From: Streptomyces bottropensis ATCC 25435
GTDB lineage: Bacteria > Actinomycetota > Actinomycetes > Streptomycetales > Streptomycetaceae
DNA length: 64,000 nucleotides
NCBI RefSeq assembly: GCF_000383595.1
Contig: NZ_KB911581.1
Location: 7,213,519-7,277,518, forward strand
Reading direction: 5' to 3'
Within the stretch, counting starts at the first letter, position 1, and every line of letters starts with the position of its first letter. The notes below the pieces were generated by a model. It made no database searches and was not told the DNA's origin. It was given only the letters and a program-made list of their open reading frames with translations. A program made the translations under genes and the position numbers. This document shows, piece after piece, positions 41,190 to 49,496 of the stretch.

Positions 41190-43637
41190 ATGCCGGAACA
41201 CGACAACGACAGTCACCGCTGGACCGACTCGTTCCCGTGGAGCCTCTCCTACCGCTGGGGGCACTCCGCGCTGACCGCCGACTTCGACCTGAGCGGTGAC
41301 ACGCCCCGGCTGCTGCGCGTCCGCCACCCCGGCGAACCCGAACCGGGCCCCGAGGAGGCCGGGACCGACCGCTCGCTGCCCCTGGTGGACCTGGTTCTGC
41401 TCGGCGACGGCACGGGCTGGGCGAGACCGCGCTTCACGGGGACGGCGATCGGCGGGCGTCTGCGGTACCGGGCGCACCACTCGACGTACGGGGCGGGGAT
41501 CGACGGGGCGGGGCTCGACGGGGCGGGGTCGGCCGCCGCGTCGGGGTCGGCCTCCGGGTCCGGGTCCGGGTCCGGGTCCGCTGCCGACTCCGGGTCCGGT
41601 TCCGGATCCGGGTCCGGGTCCGGGTCCGGTTCTGGTTCCGGATCCGGCGAGAGTGACTGCTGGCATCGGCTGACGTTCGAACTGCACGACCCGGTCAGCG
41701 GGTTGACCGCCTTCGTCGAGTACGCCTCGCCGGACGGCGTCCCCGTGCTGCGTTCCCGGGTCCGGCTGCGCAACGACGGCGCCGGGACGGTCACCGTGCG
41801 CTCCGTCGGCAGTCTCCTCCTCGGCGGGCTCCCCTCCCCCGACGAACTGTCCGTCCTGCGGGCACGCAACGACTGGCTCGCGGAATGCCGTTGGTACACC
41901 GAGCCGCTGCGGGACTCCGTGCCCGACATCGACCACCGGGTGCACGGCGGCAACGGACACGCGGCGGCACGCCTGGCCGGGCGCGGCAGCTGGCCCACCG
42001 ACGGGCATCTCGCGATGGGCGCACTCCGGCACCGTACGGACGACCGCACCTGGCTGTGGCAGATCGAGTCGGCGTCCAGCTGGGTCTGGGAGGCCGGCGA
42101 GTCGGCGGGCCGGACGTATCTGGCGCTCGGCGGCCCCACGTACGACGAGCACCGGTGGCGCGCGGTCCTGGAACCGGGCGCCGACTTCACGACGGAGTGG
42201 GCGGCCCTCGCCCTCGGCACCCGCTTCGACGGCGCCCTGGCGGCCCTGACCACCTACCGCCGAGCCGTACGCCGCCCCCACCCGGACCACACCCGGCTCC
42301 CGGTGGTCTTCAACGACTACATGAACACCCTGATGGGCGACCCGACCACGGAAAAGCTGCTGCCGCTCATCGACGCGGCGGCGGAGGCGGGCGCCGAGTA
42401 CTTCTGCGTGGACGCGGGGTGGTACGACGACGGGGACGGCGGGGACGACGGGGAGGACGGCGGGCGCGGGGAGCGCGCGGGCACGGACGACGCCGACTCG
42501 CCCGGGGGGTGGTGGGACAGTGTCGGCGCCTGGCTTCCGTCGGCGCGGCGCTTTCCCGGTGGTGGTGACGTGGGTGGCACGGGTGACGGTGGCGGTGGCG
42601 GTGGTGATCCCGCCGCGGGCATCCGGGTCGTGCTCGACCGGATCCGGGAGCGCGGGATGGTGCCGGGGCTGTGGCTGGAGCCGGAGGTCATCGGGGCCCG
42701 CAGTCCGCTGGCCGGTGAGCTGCCCGCCGAGGCCTTCCTGCGGCACGAGGACGGCACCCGGGTGACCGAACAGGGCCGCCATCAGCTGGATCTGACCCAC
42801 CCGGCGGCCCGCGCCCACCTCGACGGGACGGTCGACCGCCTCGTCGGTGAGTGGGGCGTCGGCTATCTGAAGCTCGACTACAACATCACCACCTCGGCGC
42901 CGGCCCACCTCGCCCACTCCCGGGCCTGGCTGTCCTGGCTGGCCTCGATCCTGGACCGCCATCCCGGGCTCGTCGTCGAGAACTGCGCGTCCGGCGGTAT
43001 GCGCATGGACGGCGCGTCGCTGGCCGTGGCCCAGCTCCAGTCCACCTCCGACCAGCAGGACCCCCTGCGCTACCCGCCCATCGCGGCCGCCGCCCCCACC
43101 GCCGTGCCTCCGGAGCAGGGTGCCGTCTGGGCCTACCCCCAACCGTCCTTCACGGACGAGGAGATCGCCTTCACGCTCGGCTCCGCGCTGCTCGGCCGCA
43201 TCCATCTGTCCGGCCATCTGGATGGAATGACGGACCATCAGATCAAGCTGGTGCGGGACGCGTTGACGGTGCACAAGGCGATCCGGGCCGACCTGCGCAC
43301 CTCTCTGCCCTTCTGGCCCCTCGGACTTCCGGGCTGGACGGACGACTGGATCGCGCTAGGACTGAGACCGCCGGTCGCGGGGGCGGGGCCGGTGTACGTC
43401 ACGGTCTGGCGGCGGGGCGGCGACACCGAACGGTCCCTCACCATGCGGCCCTTCGCCGTCCCCCGCGCCGGCACGGGCGCGCCGCGGGTGGAGGTCCTGC
43501 ATCCGTCCGCGACCACCGCTACGGCCGCCTGGGACGGACCGGACCTGCGCGTGCGCCTGCCCGAAGCCCCGTCGGTCCTGCTGCTGAGGCTGACTCCGTC
43601 CGCGTCGCCGGAAGGGATACGGGGCGGCGCGGCCTAG
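41190..43637 (+). CDS. GH36 alpha-galactosidase
   Basis: An 815-residue GH36 enzyme without a signal peptide. Family motifs are visible: YFCVDAGWYDD, GMVPGLWLEPEVIG, nucleophile D563 in YLKLDYN, NCASGGMRMD, and the acid/base D621 in TSDQQDP. It removes terminal alpha-galactose, as from raffinose or melibiose, in the cytoplasm. Two low-complexity inserts are unusual: a Gly-Ser repeat of about 35 residues (nt 41540-41650) in the N-terminal sandwich, and a Gly/Asp-rich loop after DAGWYDD. The stop codon shares CTAG with the convergent gene. Confidence 0.9.
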   Translation: MPEHDNDSHRWTDSFPWSLSYRWGHSALTADFDLSGDTPRLLRVRHPGEPEPGPEEAGTDRSLPLVDLVLLGDGTGWARPRFTGTAIGGRLRYRAHHSTYGAGIDGAGLDGAGSAAASGSASGSGSGSGSAADSGSGSGSGSGSGSGSGSGSGESDCWHRLTFELHDPVSGLTAFVEYASPDGVPVLRSRVRLRNDGAGTVTVRSVGSLLLGGLPSPDELSVLRARNDWLAECRWYTEPLRDSVPDIDHRVHGGNGHAAARLAGRGSWPTDGHLAMGALRHRTDDRTWLWQIESASSWVWEAGESAGRTYLALGGPTYDEHRWRAVLEPGADFTTEWAALALGTRFDGALAALTTYRRAVRRPHPDHTRLPVVFNDYMNTLMGDPTTEKLLPLIDAAAEAGAEYFCVDAGWYDDGDGGDDGEDGGRGERAGTDDADSPGGWWDSVGAWLPSARRFPGGGDVGGTGDGGGGGGDPAAGIRVVLDRIRERGMVPGLWLEPEVIGARSPLAGELPAEAFLRHEDGTRVTEQGRHQLDLTHPAARAHLDGTVDRLVGEWGVGYLKLDYNITTSAPAHLAHSRAWLSWLASILDRHPGLVVENCASGGMRMDGASLAVAQLQSTSDQQDPLRYPPIAAAAPTAVPPEQGAVWAYPQPSFTDEEIAFTLGSALLGRIHLSGHLDGMTDHQIKLVRDALTVHKAIRADLRTSLPFWPLGLPGWTDDWIALGLRPPVAGAGPVYVTVWRRGGDTERSLTMRPFAVPRAGTGAPRVEVLHPSATTATAAWDGPDLRVRLPEAPSVLLLRLTPSASPEGIRGGAA
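41541..41652 (+). repeat. TCCGGG hexanucleotide repeat inside the GH36 gene
   Basis: Imperfect TCCGGG/TCCGGT hexamers are repeated about 15 times, encoding a (Gly-Ser)n linker with a few Ala and Asp. The run is in frame and lies in a surface part of the N-terminal domain, so it does not break the gene. Such simple repeats expand and contract by slippage. Confidence 0.85.
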
Positions 43638-44086
43638 GCGGAGGGCGGCAGGCGGTGGCCCCGCCAGTCGCCGCCCTCGATCAGTTTCCCGCCGGCCCGC
43701 AGGCCGGCGGCGACGGCCGGGGCCGCGACGTACACCCAGGCCCGTACGACCGTGCCGTCGTCGAGGATCGCCGGGCGTTCCACCCGTTCGTAGAGGTTCG
43801 CGGGGTCGCCCGGGGCGTACTCCTCCAGCTCGTCCAGGGCGCGCAGGAGTTCGGCGTAGGACTCGGTCCGGGCGATGACGAGTTCGCCGATCACCGCGCC
43901 TCCTCCCCCGCGGCCCCCGCCGGTCTCCTCCACGGCCTGCTCCACGGCGTAGGGGTACCCGGGGCCGTCGTACAGGGCCATGCCACGCATGCCGGCGGGG
44001 CGCTCGGCGCGGGTGCGGCCGCGCAGGAAGAGGTCGTGGTTGACCTCTCCGGGGCGGAGGGTGCCGTAGACGAAGAAGGGGAGCAC
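43634..44086 (-). CDS. gamma-glutamylcyclotransferase-like protein
   Basis: A 150-residue GGCT-fold protein. The hallmark N-terminal FFVYGTLRPGEVNHDLF holds the substrate-binding YGTLR motif, and the catalytic Glu would be in ALDELEEYAPGD. An internal Gly-rich loop (EETGGGRGGGGA) and a C-terminal WVYVA strand complete the fold. Enzymes of this group release pyroglutamate from gamma-glutamyl amines, but many members have unknown substrates. GTG 44086 follows GGAGGAG. It converges with the GH36 gene, with both stop codons in one CTAG. Confidence 0.85.
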   Translation of the reverse strand: MLPFFVYGTLRPGEVNHDLFLRGRTRAERPAGMRGMALYDGPGYPYAVEQAVEETGGGRGGGGAVIGELVIARTESYAELLRALDELEEYAPGDPANLYERVERPAILDDGTVVRAWVYVAAPAVAAGLRAGGKLIEGGDWRGHRLPPSA

Positions 44087-44112
44087 CGTACTCCTCCGGC
44101 GGGTCGAGCGGA

Positions 44113-45024
44113 TCAGGAGGCTGGGAGGGGGAGGCCGTCCGTGTAGTCGTTGTACGGGCGGGTGATCTTCTTGAGGCTGTGGGCGTCGAGGGCCGCCTCG
44201 GCGGAGTTCGTGCCGAGGGTGCCGGCGTGGTGCCAGGTACCGGTGAGGGTGACCCAGGTGTCGGCGGGCGGAGCCGGGGTGTCGTGGACGCGTACCTTCA
44301 CGAACTGGGCGTCGGCGGCACAGCAGCTGAAGATGACGCGGGTGAGGTACCAGCCGGCGTCCCCGGCGCCGTCGCCCGTCCCGGAGGAGGTCGCCTTGTC
44401 CGGGGTGACGAAGCCGGTCAGCTGGACGGTGCGGCCCTCGATGGCCCGGTCGCGGTCCTGCTGCACCCGGCGGGTGAAGTCCGTGAGGGTCATCGGGAGC
44501 GGTGAGGTCTTGGGCAGGGGGTCGAACGCGTCCTGCTCGGTGATCGTCACCGCCTTGGGGGGCTCACGGGAGGCGGTGTACGCGCCGATGGCCGGCGGCG
44601 CGTAGAACAGCAGGCTCAGGGCGGGGAGGAGCAGGAGCCAGGCGACTCGGGGCGGGGTGGAGTGATCGTGACCGTGGCCGTCCTCGTACTCGCCGTCGTC
44701 CTCGTGCTCGTCGTCGTGCTTGTGCTCGCCGTCGTGCTCGTGCCCGTCGTCGTGCTCATGCCCGCGCTCGTGCTCATGCCCGCGCTCGTGCCCGTCGTCG
44801 GGCTTGTGCCCGTCGTCGTGGCGGTGCTGGGCGACGGTCCTGCTCCGCCTCCACAGTGACCACGCCTCGGCCGCGCCCAGCACGAGCAGCAGCGCGCCCG
44901 AGGCGACGAGGAGGGGGTACATGCCCTTCTTGACGTATCTGAGGTAGTGGTCGGTGAGGAGGGTGGCGTGCAGGAGGCCGAGGCCGCAGAGGAGGAGAAG
45001 GAGCGCCTGCAGGGGTCGTTTCAC
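44113..45024 (-). CDS. TIGR03943 (YcgQ-like) membrane protein with His-rich loop
   Basis: A 303-residue protein with two N-terminal membrane helices (LQALLLLLCGLGLLHATLL and YPLLVASGALLLVLGAAEAW), a charged loop of about 55 residues packed with His, Asp and Glu (HERGHEHERGHEHDDGHEHD…), a third helix (WLLLLPALSLLFYAPPAIGA) and an extracytoplasmic domain with FSCCAADAQFVKVRV. This family pairs with DUF318 permeases. The His/Asp loop strongly suggests binding of a divalent metal such as zinc. GTG 45024 overlaps the permease stop (GTGA). Confidence 0.88.
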   Translation of the reverse strand: MKRPLQALLLLLCGLGLLHATLLTDHYLRYVKKGMYPLLVASGALLLVLGAAEAWSLWRRSRTVAQHRHDDGHKPDDGHERGHEHERGHEHDDGHEHDGEHKHDDEHEDDGEYEDGHGHDHSTPPRVAWLLLLPALSLLFYAPPAIGAYTASREPPKAVTITEQDAFDPLPKTSPLPMTLTDFTRRVQQDRDRAIEGRTVQLTGFVTPDKATSSGTGDGAGDAGWYLTRVIFSCCAADAQFVKVRVHDTPAPPADTWVTLTGTWHHAGTLGTNSAEAALDAHSLKKITRPYNDYTDGLPLPAS

Positions 45025-46229
45025 AGCAGGACGGCTCCGATCAGGACGCTGCACAGGATCGCGACGACGACGGTCGCGCTGGAGAAGCGGACCGCGAAGG
45101 CCCGGCCGAAGGTGCCCGTCTGCAGGGCGATCAGCTTGAGGTCGACCATGGGCCCGACCACCATGAAGGTCAACCGCGCGGTCGGTGAGAAGCCGGTGAG
45201 GGACGCGGCGACGAAGGCGTCGGCCTCGGAGCACACCGAGAGCAGGATGGCGAGCGCGGCGAGGAACAGCACCGACAGCCAGGGCGAGTCGGCGAAGGTG
45301 TCGAGCACGGTACGCGGGACGAGGACGTTGAAGGTGGCCGCGGCCATCGCGCCGACGACGAGGAAGCCGCCCGCGTGCAGGAAGTCGTGCTGGAAACCGG
45401 TGCGGAACTCGTTCCAGCGGCTCTGCCCGGGCCGGTGTCCCGTGTGACGCGCGACCGGCTTGAGCCACTCCGCGCGCCCCAGCCAGAGCCACAGCCAGCC
45501 CATTCCGGCGGCCGTGACGAGGGAGGCGAGCAGCCGGGCCAGCACCATCTCGGGGCTGCCGGGGAAGGCGATGGCCGTGGCGGTCAGGACGATCGGGTTG
45601 ATGGCGGGCGCCGACAGCAGGAACGCGAAGGCGGCGGCCGGACTGACCCCTCGCCGGATCAGACTGTGCGCGACCGGCACCGAGGCGCACTCGCACCCGG
45701 GCAGGATCACCCCGGCGGCACCGGCGACCGGGACCGCGAGCGCCGGCCTGCGGGGCAGCACCCGGGTGAACACCCGCGCCGGTACGAACGCGTTGATGGC
45801 ACCCGACAGAGCCGTGCCGAGCAGCAGGAACGGCAGCGCCTGCACGGCGATGGAGAGACAGACGGTCCGCCACGCCTGTACGGCCGGTTCCTCCATCCAC
45901 CTCGCCATGGCGAACAGCGCGACACCGGGGACGACGGCCGCGCCGAGGAGCAGCAGGGGCCAGTGACGGGGCCAGGCCTGGTCGGGGGGCGCGTCGGAGC
46001 CGGGGGGCGCGTCGGAGCCGGGGGCCGCGTCGGAGCCGGGGGCCGCGTCGGTGTCAGGGGGTACGTCGGAGCCGGGGGCCGCGTCGGTGTCAGGGGGTAC
46101 GTCGGAGCCGGGGGCCGCGTCGGAGCCGGGGGGTGTCATCCGCCCGGCCGTCGCCGCTTCCGGGCCGGCCGCCGTCCCGTGTGGCCCGGCCGTCGCCGCC
46201 GCTTCGGCCGGTTCATCTGTCTTCTGCAT
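45021..46229 (-). CDS. DUF318/ArsP-family permease (YcgR-like)
   Basis: A permease of about 402 residues. After a disordered N-terminus with repeated PGSDAAPGSDVPPDTDA units (nt 45975-46140), eight or so membrane helices follow. The conserved DUF318 motif VILPGCECASVPVAHSLIRR has the paired Cys, and the second half repeats it as ILLSVCSEADAFVAASLTGF. Members move arsenicals or are proposed metal transporters. ATG 46229 has GGAG upstream; the frame is open to 46265. It is coupled to the YcgQ-like gene that follows. Confidence 0.88.
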   Translation of the reverse strand: MQKTDEPAEAAATAGPHGTAAGPEAATAGRMTPPGSDAAPGSDVPPDTDAAPGSDVPPDTDAAPGSDAAPGSDAPPGSDAPPDQAWPRHWPLLLLGAAVVPGVALFAMARWMEEPAVQAWRTVCLSIAVQALPFLLLGTALSGAINAFVPARVFTRVLPRRPALAVPVAGAAGVILPGCECASVPVAHSLIRRGVSPAAAFAFLLSAPAINPIVLTATAIAFPGSPEMVLARLLASLVTAAGMGWLWLWLGRAEWLKPVARHTGHRPGQSRWNEFRTGFQHDFLHAGGFLVVGAMAAATFNVLVPRTVLDTFADSPWLSVLFLAALAILLSVCSEADAFVAASLTGFSPTARLTFMVVGPMVDLKLIALQTGTFGRAFAVRFSSATVVVAILCSVLIGAVLL

Positions 46230-46289
46230 GCCCACTCCGCACATCCGGACGTTCGGGTCGAACATAGCGGGCGCTCCGGGCTGGCCGTC

Positions 46290-46730
46290 TCAGACCCCGT
46301 CCAGCAGGGACGCGAGGCCGCCTTCGAACGCCGGACCGAGGGTCTCGCCGCCGAGCGCGACGACGACGTACGAGCGGCGCAGGAAGCGGCGGAGAGTGGA
46401 TGTGTCGAAGCGGATCATGGCCATGCCGTGCGGTGAGCGGAGTTCCACGACGGTGTGGGCCGAACCGTGGGGCCACAGGTGTACGTCGCCGATGCCGGTC
46501 GGCCTGTCCAGCCCCTCCGCCAGCAGGGCGCGAGCGAACGCCCAGGTCACGTTCACGTCGTCGGCGGAGACGCCGGCCGGGAAGTCGATGTGCACGGCGA
46601 AGGGGTCGTCCGGGGTGTAGCGCAGGGTGGTGCGGACCGGGACCTCGTCGTAGTCGGGGGTGATCAGGCGGGCGCGGGCGCGTTGTTCGAGAGCGGGGGG
46701 TGTGGGCATGGTGGGCTGCGCGGGGTGCAT
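46290..46730 (-). CDS. SsgA-like (SALP) sporulation/cell-division regulator
   Basis: A 146-residue SsgA/SsgB-family protein. The fold is visible as ARLITPDYDEVPVRTTLRYT, then DPFAVHIDFPAGVSADDVNV, TWAFARALLAEGLDRPTGIG, DVHLWP and SSTLRRFLRRSY-type TLRRFLRRSYVVVALG. SALPs are actinomycete proteins that help place septa and control peptidoglycan during sporulation. ATG 46730 has TGGAGA 7 bases upstream; the open frame continues to 46835 through a Lys-rich leader made of short direct repeats, which I regard as untranslated. It is probably monocistronic. Confidence 0.85.
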   Translation of the reverse strand: MHPAQPTMPTPPALEQRARARLITPDYDEVPVRTTLRYTPDDPFAVHIDFPAGVSADDVNVTWAFARALLAEGLDRPTGIGDVHLWPHGSAHTVVELRSPHGMAMIRFDTSTLRRFLRRSYVVVALGGETLGPAFEGGLASLLDGV

Positions 46731-46835
46731 GAGCGGTCTCCAGTTCAAGCACGTCTGGTGCTTCGGGTCCTTCGGGTCCTTCAGGCGCTTCGACTTCTTC
46801 ATGCGGTTCAGGCCCTTCGGATGCTCGGAGGCCAC

Positions 46836-47028
46836 GGGCTCGTGTGTTCGCCAGTTGTCTCTTCGGGTGACACCAGGTCCGACTGCGCCAAGGCCCCCTG
46901 TATTACGCCGCCTTGGAAGTAACCCGCTGTGATGCGAGTCACTTTGTGTGATTACTTGAGATTTTTGTCATTGCGACATACAAAATCGGCCATAACCCAT
47001 CAGCAGGTGACTGGAGAGCGTCCCCGCC
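46836..47028. promoter_or_regulatory. AT-rich divergent promoter region of the SALP and ECF genes
   Basis: The stretch 46920-47000 is markedly AT-rich for this genome (tgtgattacttgagattttt, then cattgcgacatacaaaat). It lies between the divergent SsgA-like and ECF-fusion genes and probably contains both promoters. No defined -10/-35 pair can be asserted. Confidence 0.45.
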
Positions 47029-48765
47029 ATGACCGACGGCCCGCCCGCGTCCGCGACCGCGTCCGCGACCGCCACGTACACCCGGATCTTCGAGGAACAG
47101 CACCCGCGCCTCGTCGCGTACGCGCGCTCCCTGACCAGGAACTCCTGGACCGCCGAGGACCTCGTCGCGGAGGCGCACTTCCGTGTGTGGCGGAGGCTGT
47201 CGGCGGGGCACGAGATCGACAACGTCCCGGCCTATCTGACGACGACGGTCCGGCATCTCGCGACGGCCGCGGGGACGGCCGCCACGCGGGAGACGCCGCT
47301 GGATCCCACCGCTCCCGAGCGGGTCGAGGCCGACGTGCGGGTCGCCGCCGGTGCCGTCGACCCCACCGACCCCGCTGAACAGGTCTCCTCCGTCGATCTG
47401 CTGGTGCGTGTGCTGGGCCAGCTGCCCGAGCGGTGGGTGCGGGCGCTGTGGCTGGCCGAGGCGGAGGGGCAGCCGCTGGAGACGGTCGGGCAGCGGATCG
47501 GCGCCAAGCAGGGCGCGACGGCGGTGCTGCTGCACCGGGCGCGTGAGGGGATGCGTCAGGCCTTCCTGCGCGAGCAGCCGGGGGCGCCGGTCGATCCGGC
47601 GTGTCAGGTGCGGTGGGGGCGTATGCCGGCGTACGTGCGCGGTACGGCGACCTCGCGGCAGTCCGAGCAGTTGCTCGGCCATGTGGACGTGTGTGACGAC
47701 TGCCGGGCGCGGCTCGCGGTGCTGATGCGCACGAACGACCGGCTGCCCGCACTCGTCGGTCCGGCCCTTGTGGTGTTCGTCGTGGGTGGGGGTGGGGGCA
47801 AGTTGCTGCTCTCCCTGACGGCGGGGTCCGCCGGGGCGGTCACCGCGCTGGGTGGGGCTGGTGGGACCGGTGGGGCGGGCGCGTATGGCGGGCAACTGCT
47901 GCATGCGGTGCGGCAGGTGGCTACGGGTGGGGCTGGCGGGGTGAAGGTGCCCGCGGTTGCCGCCGTGGGGGTGGCCGCTGCGGCTGCCGCCGTGGTGGCC
48001 GGTGTCCTTCTCACGCCCCTCGACTCGGACGCGGGGGCGGCTCGGCGGGTGCCGGTCGCGCAGGCTCCGGTGCCGCATCGGCCCGAGGGGCGGTCGCCGG
48101 AGGTTGTCGAGCGCCGGGGTGTGGTGGTGGGGGTGGGGTCGCGTCTGCCCGGCGGTCCCGGTGCGGGTGGGGGCGAGGGGGTGCCGGTGCGGGAGGGGGT
48201 GCCGGTGGAGGGGGTGCCGCCTGTTCGGGAGGCGCCGCCGGTCGAGGAAGCACCACCCGTGCGGGAGGCGCCGCCGGTCGAGGAGGCACCACCCGTGGAG
48301 GAGGCACCGCCCGTGCGGGAGGCACCGCCCGTGCAGGAGGCACCGCCCGTCGAAGAAGCGCCACCCGTGACGGAACCACCTGCGCAAGAGGCGCCGCCCG
48401 CCGAGGAAGTGCCGCCTGTGGAGGAGGCACCGCCGGCCGAGGAGGCACCGCCCGTGCAAGAGGCACCGCCGGTCGAGGAGGCACCGCCCGTGCAAGAGGT
48501 GCCGCCGGTCGAGGAGGCACCGCCCGTGCAGGAGGCACCGCCCGTGCAGGAGGCACCGCCCGTGCAGGAGGCACCGCCCGTGGTGGAGGTGCCGCCCGTG
48601 GTGGAGGCACCGCCCGTGCAGGAGGCACCGCCCGTGGTGGAGGTGCCGCCCGTGGTGGAGGTGCCTGGGCCGCCTGAGGTGATTGCACCGGGGGCGGAGG
48701 TGCCTGTTCCTCCGGTGGAGGAGGTGCCTGAGGTTCCGGGGCCTGGGCATGGAGGCGGGTGCTGA
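47029..48765 (+). CDS. ECF sigma factor fused to zinc finger, membrane anchor and repeat tail
   Basis: A 578-residue fusion. Sigma region 2 is at about 17-57 (IFEEQHPRLVAYARSL, EDLVAEAHFRVWRRL) and region 4 at about 128-180 (LPERWVRALWLAEAEGQPLE, QGATAVLLHRAREGMRQAF). A zinc-finger-like anti-sigma segment follows, with H218, C222 and C225 (GHVDVCDDC), then Gly-rich hydrophobic DNA-coded stretches, a clear membrane helix at about 305-328 (VAAVGVAAAAAAVVAGVLL), and an outside tail. Residues about 395-547 are some 25 copies of a hexamer, [REQVT]-E-[AV]-P-P-V. ECF groups with C-terminal zinc-finger and membrane extensions exist in Actinobacteria; this repeat tail is long. It likely senses the cell wall. 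Confidence 0.85.
   Translation: MTDGPPASATASATATYTRIFEEQHPRLVAYARSLTRNSWTAEDLVAEAHFRVWRRLSAGHEIDNVPAYLTTTVRHLATAAGTAATRETPLDPTAPERVEADVRVAAGAVDPTDPAEQVSSVDLLVRVLGQLPERWVRALWLAEAEGQPLETVGQRIGAKQGATAVLLHRAREGMRQAFLREQPGAPVDPACQVRWGRMPAYVRGTATSRQSEQLLGHVDVCDDCRARLAVLMRTNDRLPALVGPALVVFVVGGGGGKLLLSLTAGSAGAVTALGGAGGTGGAGAYGGQLLHAVRQVATGGAGGVKVPAVAAVGVAAAAAAVVAGVLLTPLDSDAGAARRVPVAQAPVPHRPEGRSPEVVERRGVVVGVGSRLPGGPGAGGGEGVPVREGVPVEGVPPVREAPPVEEAPPVREAPPVEEAPPVEEAPPVREAPPVQEAPPVEEAPPVTEPPAQEAPPAEEVPPVEEAPPAEEAPPVQEAPPVEEAPPVQEVPPVEEAPPVQEAPPVQEAPPVQEAPPVVEVPPVVEAPPVQEAPPVVEVPPVVEVPGPPEVIAPGAEVPVPPVEEVPEVPGPGHGGGC
48210..48680 (+). repeat. 18-base minisatellite coding for the Pro/Glu hexamer tail
   Basis: About 25 imperfect copies of an 18-base unit (gaggcaccgcccgtg plus three bases) encode EAPPVx. 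Variation is mainly in the last codon (Glu, Arg, Gln, Val). Neighbouring copies are often identical at DNA level, which points to recent slippage or unequal crossing-over. Confidence 0.9.
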
Positions 48766-48949
48766 GGTCTTGGTCGCGTGGGGTGGTGGCGGTGTCTTTT
48801 TCTCGCCCCCGCCGCCCCTACCCGTCCCATCCCCAGGGGGGCGCCCCTTCGACCCCCTTGGGGCGGGAGGTCAGGAGGCCGGGGGGTGTGGGGCTCGCGG
48901 GTGGGTGCGGGCGCGTCGTGGTTGCTCGCGCAGTTCCCCGCGCCCCTGA

Positions 48950-48983
48950 AAAGCGAAGCGGGGGCTTCGCCCCGCTTCGCTTT
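48950..48983. terminator. strong hairpin terminator after the ECF-fusion gene
   Basis: AAAGCGAAGCGGGG (48950-48963) pairs perfectly with its complement (48970-48983) around the stable loop GCTTCG. It is preceded by the repeated GCGCAGTTCCCCGCGCCCCTG element at 48927-48947. It lies about 185 bases after the stop codon. Confidence 0.8.
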
Positions 48984-49039
48984 CGGACCGACTGGCCCGG
49001 CATCCCGGCATCCCGGCATCCCGGCGGACCATCACGTAC

Positions 49040-49420
49040 GCCCCGCCGGACCAGCGCCTCCGCGCCCGTCCACCTCGCCAGAGGCCCGGGGACACACGGA
49101 GAGGCCGCCCGTCTACTTCGCCAGACCCGCCGGACCATCACCCCAAGCCCGCCCGTCCACCTCGCCGGAACCGCCGGCCCACCCCCGCGAGACCCACTCC
49201 TCCACCTCGCCAGACCGGCCGGACCACCACCCCCGGGCCCGCCCACCCACCCCGCCCAGTCCCGTCGGCCCACCCCCGCGAGGCCCACTCGGCCCTCTCG
49301 CCAGACCGGCCCACCCACCACTCCCAGGCCCGCCCGTCCTCCTCACCGGGCCACCCCCAGCCCGCCCAGGCCTCGCCCCACACCCGCCCGACCTCCCCGG
49401 GTCAGCGTCAACCGCCACGG
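49040..49420. repeat. degenerate tandem array (about 40-base units) in an intergenic region
   Basis: Units of the type CGCCCGTCCACCTCGCCAGA followed by CCGGCCGGACCACC recur at least six times, with considerable divergence, between the ECF terminator and the FMN reductase gene. All six frames stay open only because of base bias, and none encodes a recognisable protein. It appears to be non-coding repeat DNA. Confidence 0.65.
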
Positions 49421-49496
49421 GTCGGGCGGGGACAGGGTGTCCCGAGGCGGCCTCCGGGTGGGGCGCGCGGTGGGGGCCGCGCGCGCTTCGTGCGGC

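Noticed and set aside
38763..43274. 1503-residue minus-strand frame opposite nasA and the GH36 gene
   Set aside because: Both plus-strand genes have full catalytic motifs; the long frame comes only from GC bias.
46735..46835. Lys-rich N-terminal extension of the SsgA-like protein
   Set aside because: It comes from short direct repeats in the leader; TGGAGA before ATG 46730 gives a normal-length SALP.
48210..48680. CRISPR array
   Set aside because: The 18-base units are contiguous, have no unique spacers, are in frame with the sigma fusion, and no cas genes are present.
47604..49019. Collagen-like GASxTGG repeat frame on the minus strand
   Set aside because: The repeats are the complement of the EAPPVx-coding minisatellite, and sigma and membrane domains on the plus strand fix the true frame.
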